Notes: generated by a model from the letters alone, not told the origin. A stretch of DNA of 64,000 nucleotides from Anaerolineales bacterium (GCA_030680795.1 JAUXUL010000027.1:1-64000); one strand, 5' to 3'; positions 27,499-35,863 are shown, numbered from the stretch's first letter. Numbers and translations are program-made.

Positions 27499-28464
27499 AT
27501 GCACTCTGCCACTGCTCAAGCATTTTCGAATATTGCCTTTATTAAATACTGGGGCAACCGTGATAACGCCCTGCGCCTCCCATCCAACGGTTCCATCTCG
27601 ATGAACCTCGATGGACTCTTTACGCGCACAACGGTTACTTTCAATTTGTCGCAACGTGATTCACTGGTTATCAACGAACGGGCAGTGACAGGCAAGGGAC
27701 TTGAGCGCGTCTCAACCATGCTTGATCTTGTGCGCGGGATGGCAAATATCAGTGAATGCGCTGAAGTGACCAGCACCAATAATTTTCCTGCCGGGACGGG
27801 GATCGCCTCCTCTGCCGCTGCATTTGCGGCACTCGCGCTCGCTTCCTCCAACGCCGCAGGCTTGACTCTGTCCGAAGCGGGGTTATCGCGGCTGGCACGG
27901 CGCGGATCGGGTTCAGCATCGCGCTCCATCCCCAGTGGATTTGTCGAATGGAAGATGGGCACTGGCGACGATGATTGTGTTGCGGTTTCGATTGCGCCTC
28001 CCGAACATTGGAATCTGGCAGATTGCGTCGCAATAGTGAGTGCCTCGCATAAAAAGACAGGCTCGACCGAAGGTCACGCCCTCGCAGGCACCAGTCCCTT
28101 GCAAAACGCTCGCGTCGCAGATACAGCACGCAGGCTGGATATTTGCCGCAGTGCGATTCTTAAAAAAGATTTTGAAGCACTCGCAAATATCATCGAACAT
28201 GATTCAGACATGATGCACTCCGTCATGATGACCTCCAATCCGCCGCTGATGTATTGGCAAGCCGGGACCGTCGGCATTTTCCATGCAGTCCGCGAGTGGC
28301 GCGCCAGTGGCTCCCCTGTTGCTTACACGGTAGATGCCGGGGCGAATGTGCATGTCATTTGTTTGGCGGAACATGCCAAAGAAACAGAAAAGCGTTTGCG
28401 GGAATTACCCGGGGTGAGTGATGTTCTGGTTGCGAGGGTGGGCGGCGCGGCGCGGATGGTTTGA
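27499..28464 (+). CDS. mvaD: Mevalonate-pathway decarboxylase (MDD or phosphomevalonate decarboxylase)
   Basis: 321 residues from the ATG at 27499 (a GTG at 27490 is also possible). GHMP-kinase fold: SNIAFIKYWGNRD at the start, the ATP-binding loop FPAGTGIASSAAAFAALA (about residues 96-113), RRGSGSASRSIPSGFVEW and YTVDAGANVHVICL with the conserved Asp-Ala-Gly near the end. MDD converts mevalonate 5-diphosphate to isopentenyl diphosphate with ATP. Some Chloroflexota use a close homologue that decarboxylates phosphomevalonate instead, giving isopentenyl phosphate, so the substrate is not certain from sequence alone. No other mevalonate gene is in the window. Confidence 0.85.
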   Translation: MHSATAQAFSNIAFIKYWGNRDNALRLPSNGSISMNLDGLFTRTTVTFNLSQRDSLVINERAVTGKGLERVSTMLDLVRGMANISECAEVTSTNNFPAGTGIASSAAAFAALALASSNAAGLTLSEAGLSRLARRGSGSASRSIPSGFVEWKMGTGDDDCVAVSIAPPEHWNLADCVAIVSASHKKTGSTEGHALAGTSPLQNARVADTARRLDICRSAILKKDFEALANIIEHDSDMMHSVMMTSNPPLMYWQAGTVGIFHAVREWRASGSPVAYTVDAGANVHVICLAEHAKETEKRLRELPGVSDVLVARVGGAARMV

Positions 28465-28600
28465 TTTTGAGTTTGCTTTGCGAAGCACCCTTTAGGGTAT
28501 GCGGGCTTCGTAGGACTAGCAAGGGGATTCTTGCGGACTCTCCTCCTCCCGAGAAATCAGGCAGTATAATTCCGGCATTCTTTTTATCTGGAGTAACCCC

Positions 28601-29617
28601 GTGCGTGTTAAAAATTTTCTCTTCGCGATCCTGGTCAGCGCCATTTTAAGCGCCTGTGCAGGCTCTTCCACAGAAATCCCGGCCCCCACCGTTGTACCGA
28701 CTCATACGCCGCCGCCAACAGCCACCCTGATCCCAACAGCATCCACACCGTTGGCGATTCTCGTCCTGCCGGAAGACATGGACAAAGTTTCATTTGACTT
28801 GTATCAAAAAACCGTCTACGATCTGGCGCAACAATCTGGTTATCGTTTTCAGGTACGCAACCTGCTGACACCCGAAGATCTTGCTGACCCAACTTTAAAA
28901 GTAGTGATTGCCTTGCCGCCTGACCCGGGAGTTGCCTCACTGGCGCCTGCTGCGCCCACTGTTCAATTCCTTGCAGTTAATATTCCAAACCTTTCAGCCG
29001 GCGCAAATGTCAGCATCCTTGCCGCGGATACACAGGTGGAATTGCCCGCTTTCCTGGCCGGTTACACAGCCGCCATGATCACAGAGGAATATCATATCGG
29101 CATGTTGATTCCGCAGGGCGATGTGAATGCACAACGCGCCTATGCCGCCTATCAAAATGGAATGAGATATTACTGCGGTTTATGCCGAACATTTTTCTTC
29201 ACACCGATCACCTATCCAACTTTTCTTGAAATTCCCGCAGATGAAGATCCGGGCAGGTACGGCGGTTATGCCAACCTGCTTATCAATGACTATGATGTAG
29301 ACACCCTTTACATTTACCCAACCCTCGCAAATCCAGAATTTCTCGCCTATGTTGGCACAACCGGCGTACTCCTATTCGGGACATCCATGCCAGAGCCTCG
29401 CCCGGGCGGCTGGGTCATGACCATTAGCCCAGATACGGTCAAGGCCATACAGACTGCCTGGCCCAACTTGATCGCCGGGCAAGGCGGCATTAACGTTCAA
29501 TCCCCGCTCGGAATTGCGGATGTGGATCCAAGCCTTCTCCCCGCTGGAAAACTCCGCCTCGTTCAGGAAACCCTGGATGGCTTACTGGCGGGTCGAATAT
29601 TAACAAGTAACCCATAA
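28601..29617 (+). CDS. Lipoprotein with a periplasmic-binding-protein-like domain
   Basis: Starts at GTG 28601 after CTGGAG. TATAAT at 28565-28570 is a possible -10 box. The lipoprotein signal ends ILSACAGSS and is followed by a Pro/Thr linker. The body shows LAILVLPEDMDKVSFDLYQK, VQFLAVNIPNLSAGANVSIL and FLAGYTAAMITEEYHIGML, a pattern like BMP/PnrA-type substrate-binding proteins (FLAGxxA). About 338 residues, a little short of typical members. No permease or ATPase gene is adjacent, so it may be a stand-alone sensor or an orphan binding protein. Confidence 0.6.
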   Translation: MRVKNFLFAILVSAILSACAGSSTEIPAPTVVPTHTPPPTATLIPTASTPLAILVLPEDMDKVSFDLYQKTVYDLAQQSGYRFQVRNLLTPEDLADPTLKVVIALPPDPGVASLAPAAPTVQFLAVNIPNLSAGANVSILAADTQVELPAFLAGYTAAMITEEYHIGMLIPQGDVNAQRAYAAYQNGMRYYCGLCRTFFFTPITYPTFLEIPADEDPGRYGGYANLLINDYDVDTLYIYPTLANPEFLAYVGTTGVLLFGTSMPEPRPGGWVMTISPDTVKAIQTAWPNLIAGQGGINVQSPLGIADVDPSLLPAGKLRLVQETLDGLLAGRILTSNP

Positions 29618-29660
29618 CAAGAAAATAACGACCAGCAGCATGCCCGTCGTTTTATTCAAA
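29600..29660 (+). terminator. Weak terminator-like hairpin after the lipoprotein gene
   Basis: ACGAC (about 29629-29633) can pair with GTCGT (about 29646-29650), followed by TTTATTC. The stem is short, so the call is tentative. Confidence 0.3.
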
Positions 29661-29783
29661 CAGGTCACTCGAAGAGGACAGAAACCACGAACCAGAACCC
29701 AGGGCAGATTGTGCGTGAGGAATGTTCCATTCCTGCCGAACCAATCAAGCCAGCGACTTGAATCATTGGATGGAGATCAATCA

Positions 29784-30800
29784 ATGACAAATGTGCAAAC
29801 GCAAGCACCGCTTCTGGACTCAAACCCTGCGACTACGCTCAGGCTGGGACTCAGTCTGCGCGCCGCTCAATGGGCAGATCTCAACTCTGTGGCAAAACTC
29901 ATCTACGCTGTCTGCGAAGCGGATGGTGATACAACGGTTGCGGTTACGCCACAGGAATTAAAACATGAATGGCAAAGCGATGGTTTTAATCCTGAAACGG
30001 ATGCCTTCCTGGTTGAAACCAAAGATGGAGGTTTGGTTGGCTATGAAGAATTCTTCAATAAAAAAGATCATGTTCACTTGAATACGGATGGCTATGTTCA
30101 TCCTGAATTCAAAGGACTTGGTATTGGCACAACTTTGCTTCAACGCGTAGAGCAGCGCGCGCGAGAGGAAGTGAAACTCGCTGAGCCAGACTTGCGTGTC
30201 TTCATCCGCAGCACCATGGATGGCAAGGACGATGATGGCAGGAGTCTTCATACAGCCCTGGGTTATTCACCTGTTCGGTTTCATTGGCGCATGGAAATAA
30301 AACTAGAGGCTGCACCGCCTGCGCCTGTCTGGCCCGAAGGCATTGAATTGCGCCCTTTTGCGAAAGATGATCATGCCGTAGCGGCCTGGCAGGCGGATAA
30401 CGAAGCCTTTCGCGAGCACTGGGGAAGCCATAATTCAACAATTGAAGAATGGTCTCACAGAAAATTTGGCAAGCCTGATTTTGATCCAACTTTATGGATG
30501 ATGGCCTGGGATGGGGATCAAATTGCCGGGTTTTCCCAGAACCGCTTTCGCATGGGCATTGGCTGGGTCGGCAGTTTGGGGGTCCGCCACCCCTGGCGCA
30601 AAAAGGGACTTGGATTGGCTTTGCTCCAGCATTCCTTCGGGGAATTTTACAGGCGTGGGATGAAAATCATCGGCTTGGGTGTGGATGCATCCAACCCTAC
30701 AGGCGCAACCCATCTATACCTGCGTGCGGGCATGTACGTGGCCAGCGAATTCGTCACCTTTGAGAAGGAACTGCGCCCGGGCAGGGATTTGGCGGAATAG
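29784..30800 (+). CDS. Double-domain GNAT acetyltransferase
   Basis: The start at 29784 follows TGGAGATCA and begins MTNVQTQAPLLDSN. A longer frame from 29640 is not protein-like. Two GNAT domains are fused. The first (about 20-175) has the acetyl-CoA loop EFKGLGIGTTLLQRVE, the second (about 185-335) has WRKKGLGLALLQHSF and ends GATHLYLRAGMYVA. The layout is like mycothiol synthase-type fusions, but no thiol-pathway gene is near. The acceptor is unknown. Confidence 0.75.
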   Translation: MTNVQTQAPLLDSNPATTLRLGLSLRAAQWADLNSVAKLIYAVCEADGDTTVAVTPQELKHEWQSDGFNPETDAFLVETKDGGLVGYEEFFNKKDHVHLNTDGYVHPEFKGLGIGTTLLQRVEQRAREEVKLAEPDLRVFIRSTMDGKDDDGRSLHTALGYSPVRFHWRMEIKLEAAPPAPVWPEGIELRPFAKDDHAVAAWQADNEAFREHWGSHNSTIEEWSHRKFGKPDFDPTLWMMAWDGDQIAGFSQNRFRMGIGWVGSLGVRHPWRKKGLGLALLQHSFGEFYRRGMKIIGLGVDASNPTGATHLYLRAGMYVASEFVTFEKELRPGRDLAE

Positions 30801-30988
30801 ATAACTCGCCTCATGCATTTTCTATTGTAGATACCGTAGGGGCGCCCCGCCCAGCGAAAGCAGAATCTCTTGATAGACCATGAAGGAATTGCATAGGTGA
30901 CTGAACATCCCAAAAAGCCGATTCGCATGGGGAGTGAAATCAGTGTAGAATCAAAACATACCAGCAACATCATGAAAGGATACCAACT

Positions 30989-31396
30989 ATGAACCTGCGT
31001 TGTATCTATTGCCAGACCCCGTTCACGATCAGCCGCTCCGAAATGCTTGGTGCCATCGTCAATATGAACGAAAAGAACCAGAATCACTACGATGCCCACT
31101 GCCCGCGCTGCCGCCGTGCGAATTCCATCTCGCGCCAGAGAATGGAATTATTCTTCCCAAACTGGCGTGAAGCCGCCAAGAAGCAAGCCGCTGTACCTGT
31201 CGCGCCGCCTGGGCCCGCCTCTACTTCGCTTAAGACGAAACCCGTCCACAAGGCAAAGAAGGCAGTCGCCAGCAAAGTTCCTGCCAAAAACTCCCCTGCC
31301 AAATCATCAACGGCAGCGAAAAAGCCTGTTGCCAAGAAAACAACCTCTGTCAAACCAACAGCTAAAAAGGCTCCCCCAAAGACCAAAAAGAAGTAA
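30989..31396 (+). CDS. Zinc-ribbon protein with histone-H1-like tail
   Basis: The first ~55 residues hold two Cys pairs, LRCIYCQTPF (C5, C8) and HCPRCRRAN (C38, C41), spaced like a zinc ribbon. From about residue 60 the sequence is almost only Lys, Ala, Pro, Ser, Thr and Val, with repeated AKK/PAKxS/KKPxAKK units as in eukaryotic H1 tails and bacterial H1-like proteins. It should bind nucleic acid through the basic tail. A ribosome site AAAGGA lies before the ATG. A strong terminator follows, so it is probably monocistronic. Confidence 0.7.
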   Translation: MNLRCIYCQTPFTISRSEMLGAIVNMNEKNQNHYDAHCPRCRRANSISRQRMELFFPNWREAAKKQAAVPVAPPGPASTSLKTKPVHKAKKAVASKVPAKNSPAKSSTAAKKPVAKKTTSVKPTAKKAPPKTKKK

Positions 31397-31412
31397 TAAA
31401 TTTATTGAATGT

Positions 31413-31457
31413 AATACAAAGCCGAAAAGACCATCATCTTTGAGGCTTTGTATTTTT
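31413..31457 (+). terminator. Rho-independent terminator
   Basis: AATACAAAGCC (31413-31423) pairs exactly with GGCTTTGTATT (31444-31454), followed by TTT. It closes the zinc-ribbon gene and precedes the HAD gene. Confidence 0.75.
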
Positions 31458-31470
31458 ATGGGATAAGAGT

Positions 31471-32076
31471 ATGAGTATGCGCGCAGTTTTTTTTGATTTT
31501 GGCGGCGTCATCCAGCGCACCGAATACCAGGCCCCGCGCCAGCATTTGGGTGACCGTTTCGGCATGGACTATGAGGAGATGGACAAGCTCGTCTTTGCAA
31601 GCCAATCTGCACGTCAGGCCTCTGTGGGTGAGATCACAGAAGATGCGCATTGGTCGGATGTGTTGAAACGGCTCAAACGCCCTGCCTCTGAATTGCAAAT
31701 GATTAAGGATGAATTCTTCGGCGGAGATGTGATTGACCGTGATCTGGTTAACTTCATTCGTTCCCTGCGCGGAAAAATTCACACGGGTTTGATCTCCAAT
31801 GCATGGAGTGGAATGCGCGCTTTTCTCGAAAAGGAAAAATTCATCGAACTCTTTGATACGGTAATCATTTCTGCTGAAGCCGGTATGATGAAGCCCGATA
31901 CAGGAATCTATCAAATTGCATTGGAGCAAGCCGGGGTTAAGGCAGAGCAAGCGGTGTTCGTTGATGATATCCAGGCGAATATTGATGCTTCTGAGAAGAT
32001 CGGCATGAAAGGTATTTTATTCAAGGATTCGCAGGAAGCATTGAGCCGCTTGAAGCAGTTATTGAAGATGGAGTAA
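31471..32076 (+). CDS. HAD-superfamily hydrolase
   Basis: 201 residues with the four HAD motifs: AVFFDFGGV (nucleophile Asp; the usual second Asp is Gly, as in several HAD-IA members), GLISNAWS (Thr/Ser motif II), MMKPDTGIY (Lys motif III) and AVFVDDIQANI (motif IV Asp pair). The small helical cap places it in the epoxide hydrolase-like/YihX branch of HAD-IA phosphatases. Substrate unknown. No functional link to neighbours is apparent. Confidence 0.85.
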   Translation: MSMRAVFFDFGGVIQRTEYQAPRQHLGDRFGMDYEEMDKLVFASQSARQASVGEITEDAHWSDVLKRLKRPASELQMIKDEFFGGDVIDRDLVNFIRSLRGKIHTGLISNAWSGMRAFLEKEKFIELFDTVIISAEAGMMKPDTGIYQIALEQAGVKAEQAVFVDDIQANIDASEKIGMKGILFKDSQEALSRLKQLLKME

Positions 32077-32251
32077 TTCATTGGAAGCGTCTGTTGGAAG
32101 GGCGAGGATGTTCCTCGTAAACAGAGCCAGCTCCCAGTCTGTGGAAGAGGCGGGTGGTATGGAAAATGGTCATGCTGCAGGGTAGATAAGTCAAATTTAT
32201 AGCGGATGGGGTCGCTTTTCATCTTTCAAGCAAGAGGGTTGGGAAGTTTAA

Positions 32252-32281
32252 TTGACGCAATCTGAATTTTGCATGTATAAT
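32252..32281 (+). promoter_or_regulatory. Sigma-70-type promoter for the DUF4388-GTPase pair
   Basis: TTGACG at 32252-32257 and TATAAT at 32276-32281 are separated by 18 bp, 39 bp before the chosen start codon. Confidence 0.7.
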
Positions 32282-32319
32282 TTTCCAGCCTATCCCTTAT
32301 GAGGGTAAGTAGAGGACCC

Positions 32320-33126
32320 ATGGCTCTGCGTGGAAATTTACGAGACTTTACAATTACACAGCTTCTCAATCTGATCAACTTGGCCAGCAAGACTGGGACT
32401 TTGGTTGTGGATGGGGCGTCGGAACAGGCCTCTATATCATTTCGCGAGGGAAAACTGGCTTATGCACGGATTGGCAAGGAGGACGGAAGCCTGGCTTCTG
32501 TTCTTCATAAGGCAAATAAGATCAATGTCAATCAATACCGTGCGATTGCAGACCGGGCAGGCCAGATGACCGATAAGGAGTTGGGCCTGCTTCTTATTAA
32601 CGCTGGTTATGTAACCCGGGAAGATATTCTGTTGATTTTGCAGGGATATTTCACTGAGGTGGTACGCAGGTTGTTTACGTGGGTCGAGGGGATATTTCGT
32701 TTCGAGAATGGGATGCTTCCTCCGGGAGACAGAATTAATACAAGGCTTGATCTTGAGAATATTATTATTGAAGGTTCGCGCCAGTTGCGCGAGCTTGATC
32801 AATTGCAGGATGAGATCCCCAGCCTGGATATGGCGCTCAAGTTTACAGAACGCCCGCTGACCAATGTTAATTTGAGCGTGGATGAATGGAAAGTGGTCAA
32901 GTTCGTGGGCCCGAAGAATACGATGCGCCAGATCGCGGGCACGAATAAGTTGACCGAAATTGAGATCCGTAGAATTGTATACAGTCTTTTGCAGGCTGGT
33001 TTGGTTAAATTGGTACGTCCCGTTGGTGCGCCTGTTCAACAGAACCCAAAGATGTTCCCAACGCAGGACAAAGAAAAACAGAAATCATTGATCAACAAAC
33101 TGATCGCCCGCATACGCACGATGTAA
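32320..33126 (+). CDS. DUF4388 (PATAN-like) protein
   Basis: The start at 32320 (MALRGNLRDFTITQLLNLIN) follows AGAGGA and fits the family. An upstream ATG at 32299 adds seven residues. Residues 1-100 are the DUF4388 domain (LASKTGTLVVDGASEQASISFREGKLAYA). The rest is a helical and winged-helix-like region (LTEIEIRRIVYSLLQAGLVKL). DUF4388 proteins are signalling adaptors in Chloroflexota, Deltaproteobacteria and cyanobacteria. The Ras-like GTPase gene follows by 28 bp, so this protein is probably its effector or regulator. Confidence 0.85.
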   Translation: MALRGNLRDFTITQLLNLINLASKTGTLVVDGASEQASISFREGKLAYARIGKEDGSLASVLHKANKINVNQYRAIADRAGQMTDKELGLLLINAGYVTREDILLILQGYFTEVVRRLFTWVEGIFRFENGMLPPGDRINTRLDLENIIIEGSRQLRELDQLQDEIPSLDMALKFTERPLTNVNLSVDEWKVVKFVGPKNTMRQIAGTNKLTEIEIRRIVYSLLQAGLVKLVRPVGAPVQQNPKMFPTQDKEKQKSLINKLIARIRTM

Positions 33127-33154
33127 TGCAAAATAGGTCGGAAGGATAAGAACT

Positions 33155-33694
33155 ATGCAAACGGTCAAAATGGTGGTGACAGGTCCATTCAACGCCGGCA
33201 AGACACAGTTTATTCAGTCCGTCAGCGAAATTGATGTTGTCGCCACGGAACGCAAGATCTCTTCAGACGAAGAACGCTCTGTTAAATATGCAACCACGGT
33301 GGCCATGGATTTCGGCCGCATCACGGTGGATCAAGATCTGGTGCTGTACCTGTTTGGCACGCCTGGCCAAAAGCGTTTCGATTTCATGTGGGAGATTCTT
33401 TCTGAGGGCATGTTGGGTTTTGTTGTTATGGTAGACAGCACCCGTCCTGAGACTTTTCGCGAGGCACGCTCGATCCTCGAAACCTTCCGGGCCTATGCTC
33501 CCACACCTTTTGTGGTTGCCGCGAATAAGCAGGATATGGAAGATGCATGGGAACTTGAAGATGTGCGTCACGCCCTGCGTCTTGATAAGGAAACAAAGCT
33601 TTTGTCGTGCATTGCCACAAACCGTGATACGGTGAAAACAGTATTACTTGGGTTGTTAGATAACATCTTAAAAGAAATGGAATCCGGGAAATAG
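33155..33694 (+). CDS. Small Ras-like GTPase
   Basis: 179 residues. G1 is GPFNAGKT (10-17), G3 is GTPGQ (68-72) with Pro-Gly-Gln in place of the usual Ala/Gly-Gln, and G4 is NKQD (124-127). A Ser/Cys-Ile-Ala stretch near 150 (LLSCIATN) may serve as G5. The protein lacks a lipid-anchor tail. Such bacterial GTPases, encoded next to DUF4388 or roadblock proteins, control polarity, motility or stress responses in the cytoplasm. GGAAGGATAAG provides the ribosome site. Confidence 0.88.
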   Translation: MQTVKMVVTGPFNAGKTQFIQSVSEIDVVATERKISSDEERSVKYATTVAMDFGRITVDQDLVLYLFGTPGQKRFDFMWEILSEGMLGFVVMVDSTRPETFREARSILETFRAYAPTPFVVAANKQDMEDAWELEDVRHALRLDKETKLLSCIATNRDTVKTVLLGLLDNILKEMESGK

Positions 33695-33852
33695 GAGCGG
33701 GTTTATTTTGAAGGTATAGGCCATTACCCAAAGATAGATAACCTCATCCAGTTTAACTGCCTAATGACTGACTTCCTTCGGCTGGCCTCCGGAGTAAGCC
33801 CACGCGAGCTATATATGAAGGAAGAGGGGAAACACGGAGTGAGATGGTCCAG

Positions 33853-33880
33853 AACGAGATGTCATCTCGTTCAATTTTTA
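33853..33880 (+). terminator. Terminator of the GTPase operon
   Basis: AACGAGATG and CATCTCGTT are exact complements around one T, followed by CAATTTTTA. Confidence 0.6.
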
Positions 33881-33882
33881 TA

Positions 33883-33911
33883 TTGACATTCCCACATCTG
33901 AGTCATATACT
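33883..33911 (+). promoter_or_regulatory. Sigma-70-type promoter of the thiamine operon
   Basis: TTGACA at 33883-33888 and TATACT at 33906-33911 with a 17-bp spacer. Transcription would begin near 33918, just before the TPP riboswitch. Confidence 0.8.
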
Positions 33912-33929
33912 CGTTAAACAACACAATTA

Positions 33930-34066
33930 AACGGGGAGCCTGCCCATCCGAAGGACACACCGCACTGGGTTACGACGCAAGTATCGGGACGAGGTGACAG
34001 GCTGAGAGGAGCGTATTTCGCTCGACCCGCATTACCTGATCTGGTTAATACCAGCGGAGGGACTCT
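33930..34066 (+). promoter_or_regulatory. TPP riboswitch (THI element)
   Basis: The conserved THI-box parts are all present in order: GGGGAGCC near the start, GGCTGAGAGGA, GACCCGCATTACCTGATCTG and GTTAATACCAGCGGAGGGA at the end. A long stem is inserted between the first two. The element lies after a good promoter and before a terminator and thiN, followed by a thiamine transporter. When thiamine pyrophosphate binds, the operon should be switched off. Confidence 0.93.
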
Positions 34067-34084
34067 TGATTTAATCACAGCCAT

Positions 34085-34106
34085 CCTCCGCCTTCGGAGG
34101 TTTTTT
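34085..34106 (+). terminator. Riboswitch-controlled terminator that covers the thiN ribosome site
   Basis: CCTCCG (34085-34090) pairs with CGGAGG (34095-34100) around CCTT, followed by six T. The right arm contains GGAGG, which is also the only ribosome-binding site for thiN, and the TTG start at 34105 falls inside the T-run. Confidence 0.85.
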
Positions 34107-34773
34107 GTTTGTAAAACGCGTCATCATCTTCGCCAATGGCGACCTGCCTAATTCGGAAAAAGCCCGCGCCCTCTTGCATGATGACGACTTCATCATCGCT
34201 GCGGACGGCGGCACACGTCACGTCTTCGCGTTGGGACGAAACCCGGACATCATCATCGGCGACCTCGATTCTTTACCTGCCAACTTAGAACCTTCAACCC
34301 TTCGACAGGCTCAGGGCGACACAATCAACGGCGAAATCATTCAATTTCCAAAAGACAAAAACGAAACCGATCTCGAACTCGCCATTCAACACGCGCTGAC
34401 CTTAAATCCTGAACAGATCATCGTCCTTGCTGCCCTTGGCGGGCGCCTCGACCAAACCCTCGCCAACATCGCCCTCATCAGCAACGCGCAACACGCAACA
34501 CGCAACATGAAACTTGACGACGGAATCGAAGAAGTTATCTTCTGCCGCGCACAAACCCAAGTCAACGGCAAACGCGGCGACACCGTCTCGCTAATTCCCT
34601 GGCAAGGCGAAGTCACAGGGATTGTCACAATAGGTCTCAAATGGCCTTTACAAAACGAAATTTTATATCCACACAAAACACGCGGCATCAGCAATGAAAT
34701 GCTGAATGACGCAGCAACGATCCAAATAAAATCTGGACTACTGCTCGTCATTCATCGCCGTATTGATAAATAA
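34105..34773 (+). CDS. thiN: Thiamine pyrophosphokinase
   Basis: 222 residues from a TTG start within the terminator T-run. The reading from there is VKRVIIFANGDLPNSEKARAL, then FIIAADGGTRHVFALG and DIIIGDLDSL (ATP and substrate Asp residues), FPKDKNETDLELAIQHAL and VLAALGGRLDQTLANI, all family marks. The C-terminal half carries the B1-binding region ending LLLVIHRR. The enzyme makes thiamine pyrophosphate from thiamine and ATP. Two in-frame repeat insertions are visible: LRQAQGD (repeat A, 34298-34316) and an ACGCAACACGCAAC-like stretch (34481-34509). Both fall in loops between strands, so activity may be kept. Confidence 0.9.
   Translation: MFVKRVIIFANGDLPNSEKARALLHDDDFIIAADGGTRHVFALGRNPDIIIGDLDSLPANLEPSTLRQAQGDTINGEIIQFPKDKNETDLELAIQHALTLNPEQIIVLAALGGRLDQTLANIALISNAQHATRNMKLDDGIEEVIFCRAQTQVNGKRGDTVSLIPWQGEVTGIVTIGLKWPLQNEILYPHKTRGISNEMLNDAATIQIKSGLLLVIHRRIDK
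34298..34316. repeat. Repeat A inserted in frame in thiN
   Basis: CCCTTCGACAGGCTCAGGG matches the copies at 1490 and 50966. It encodes STLRQAQGD within thiN, in the loop between the DLDSL motif and the FPKDKNETD motif. Confidence 0.75.
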
Positions 34774-34812
34774 GGTGACTGTCACCTGTTACCACTATAC
34801 TGGAGTCTAAAA

Positions 34813-35847
34813 ATGAAACCCACTTTTTACCTATTACTTTTTACTTTACTTCTTGCTTCTTGCGCACCAACACCAACAAAACCCCAAACCATCACCATCC
34901 TCACCCACGACTCTTTTGCCATAAGCGAAGATGTTATTATAGCCTTTGAAATTGCCAACAACGCAAAAGTTGTCTTCCTCCAAAGCGGTGACGCGGGTGC
35001 GGTCTTGAATCAAGCCATCCTCACCAAAAACGCCCCGCTCGCGGATGTCCTCTTCGGCGTGGACAACACCTTCCTCTCACGTGCATTGGATGCCGATATT
35101 TTTGAAGTCTATCAATCGCCTGTGTTGATTGATGTTTCCCCTGAATATATTTTAGATGAGACATATCACGCCCTGCCCGTGGACTATGGCGATGTCTGCA
35201 TCAACTACGATAAAAATTATTTCACTGAAAATAATTTATCCGTTCCGCAAACCTTTGAAGATTTAGCAAAGCCAGAATACAAAGGCTTGTTGGTTGTGGA
35301 AAACCCCGCCACGTCATCCCCTGGACTGGCCTTCCTGCTCGCCACCCGCGCGCACTTTGGTGACGGCTATCTCGATTATTGGCAAAGCCTGAAAGAAAAT
35401 GGTGTCGTCTTTGTGGATGGCTGGGAAACCGCCTACTACACAAACTTCTCCGCCTCCTCTGGCAAGGGGCCACAGCCAATGGTCCTCTCCTACGCCTCCA
35501 GCCCCGCCGCGGAAGTGTTCTTTGCCTCCACGCCGTTGACAGAATCGCCTACCGCCTCCATCGTAGCTTCGGACATGTGCTTCCGCCAGATCGAATTCGT
35601 TGGCATTCTGAAGAACACGCCAAACCCAGCCCTCGCTCAAAAATTTGTTGACTTTATGTTAAGCCAGTCATTCCAGGAAGACATGCCGCTTAATATGTTT
35701 GTCTATCCAGTAAATAAAAACGCACAGCTGCCCGAAGTCTTTGTCAAATACGCGCAGGTTACAGAAAATCCCGCTGGGCTTTCCTATGCAGAAATCGCAG
35801 CGAATCGCGACGCATGGATCGAAGCCTGGACCGAGGCGATGAAGTAG
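34813..35847 (+). CDS. thiB: Thiamine ABC transporter, substrate-binding lipoprotein
   Basis: 344 residues with a lipoprotein signal (LLLASCAPT), then ITILTHDSFAISEDVIIAFE and VVFLQSGDAGAVLNQAIL, VLFGVDNTFLSRALDADIFE, LPVDYGDVCINYDKNYF and YASSPAAEVF. These match TbpA/ThiB-type binding proteins of the Fe(III)/thiamine family. It sits behind thiN under the TPP riboswitch and before the permease and ATPase genes, which makes thiamine the likely ligand. Confidence 0.9.
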   Translation: MKPTFYLLLFTLLLASCAPTPTKPQTITILTHDSFAISEDVIIAFEIANNAKVVFLQSGDAGAVLNQAILTKNAPLADVLFGVDNTFLSRALDADIFEVYQSPVLIDVSPEYILDETYHALPVDYGDVCINYDKNYFTENNLSVPQTFEDLAKPEYKGLLVVENPATSSPGLAFLLATRAHFGDGYLDYWQSLKENGVVFVDGWETAYYTNFSASSGKGPQPMVLSYASSPAAEVFFASTPLTESPTASIVASDMCFRQIEFVGILKNTPNPALAQKFVDFMLSQSFQEDMPLNMFVYPVNKNAQLPEVFVKYAQVTENPAGLSYAEIAANRDAWIEAWTEAMK

Positions 35848-35863
35848 GTAGTTAATTCTCCAA

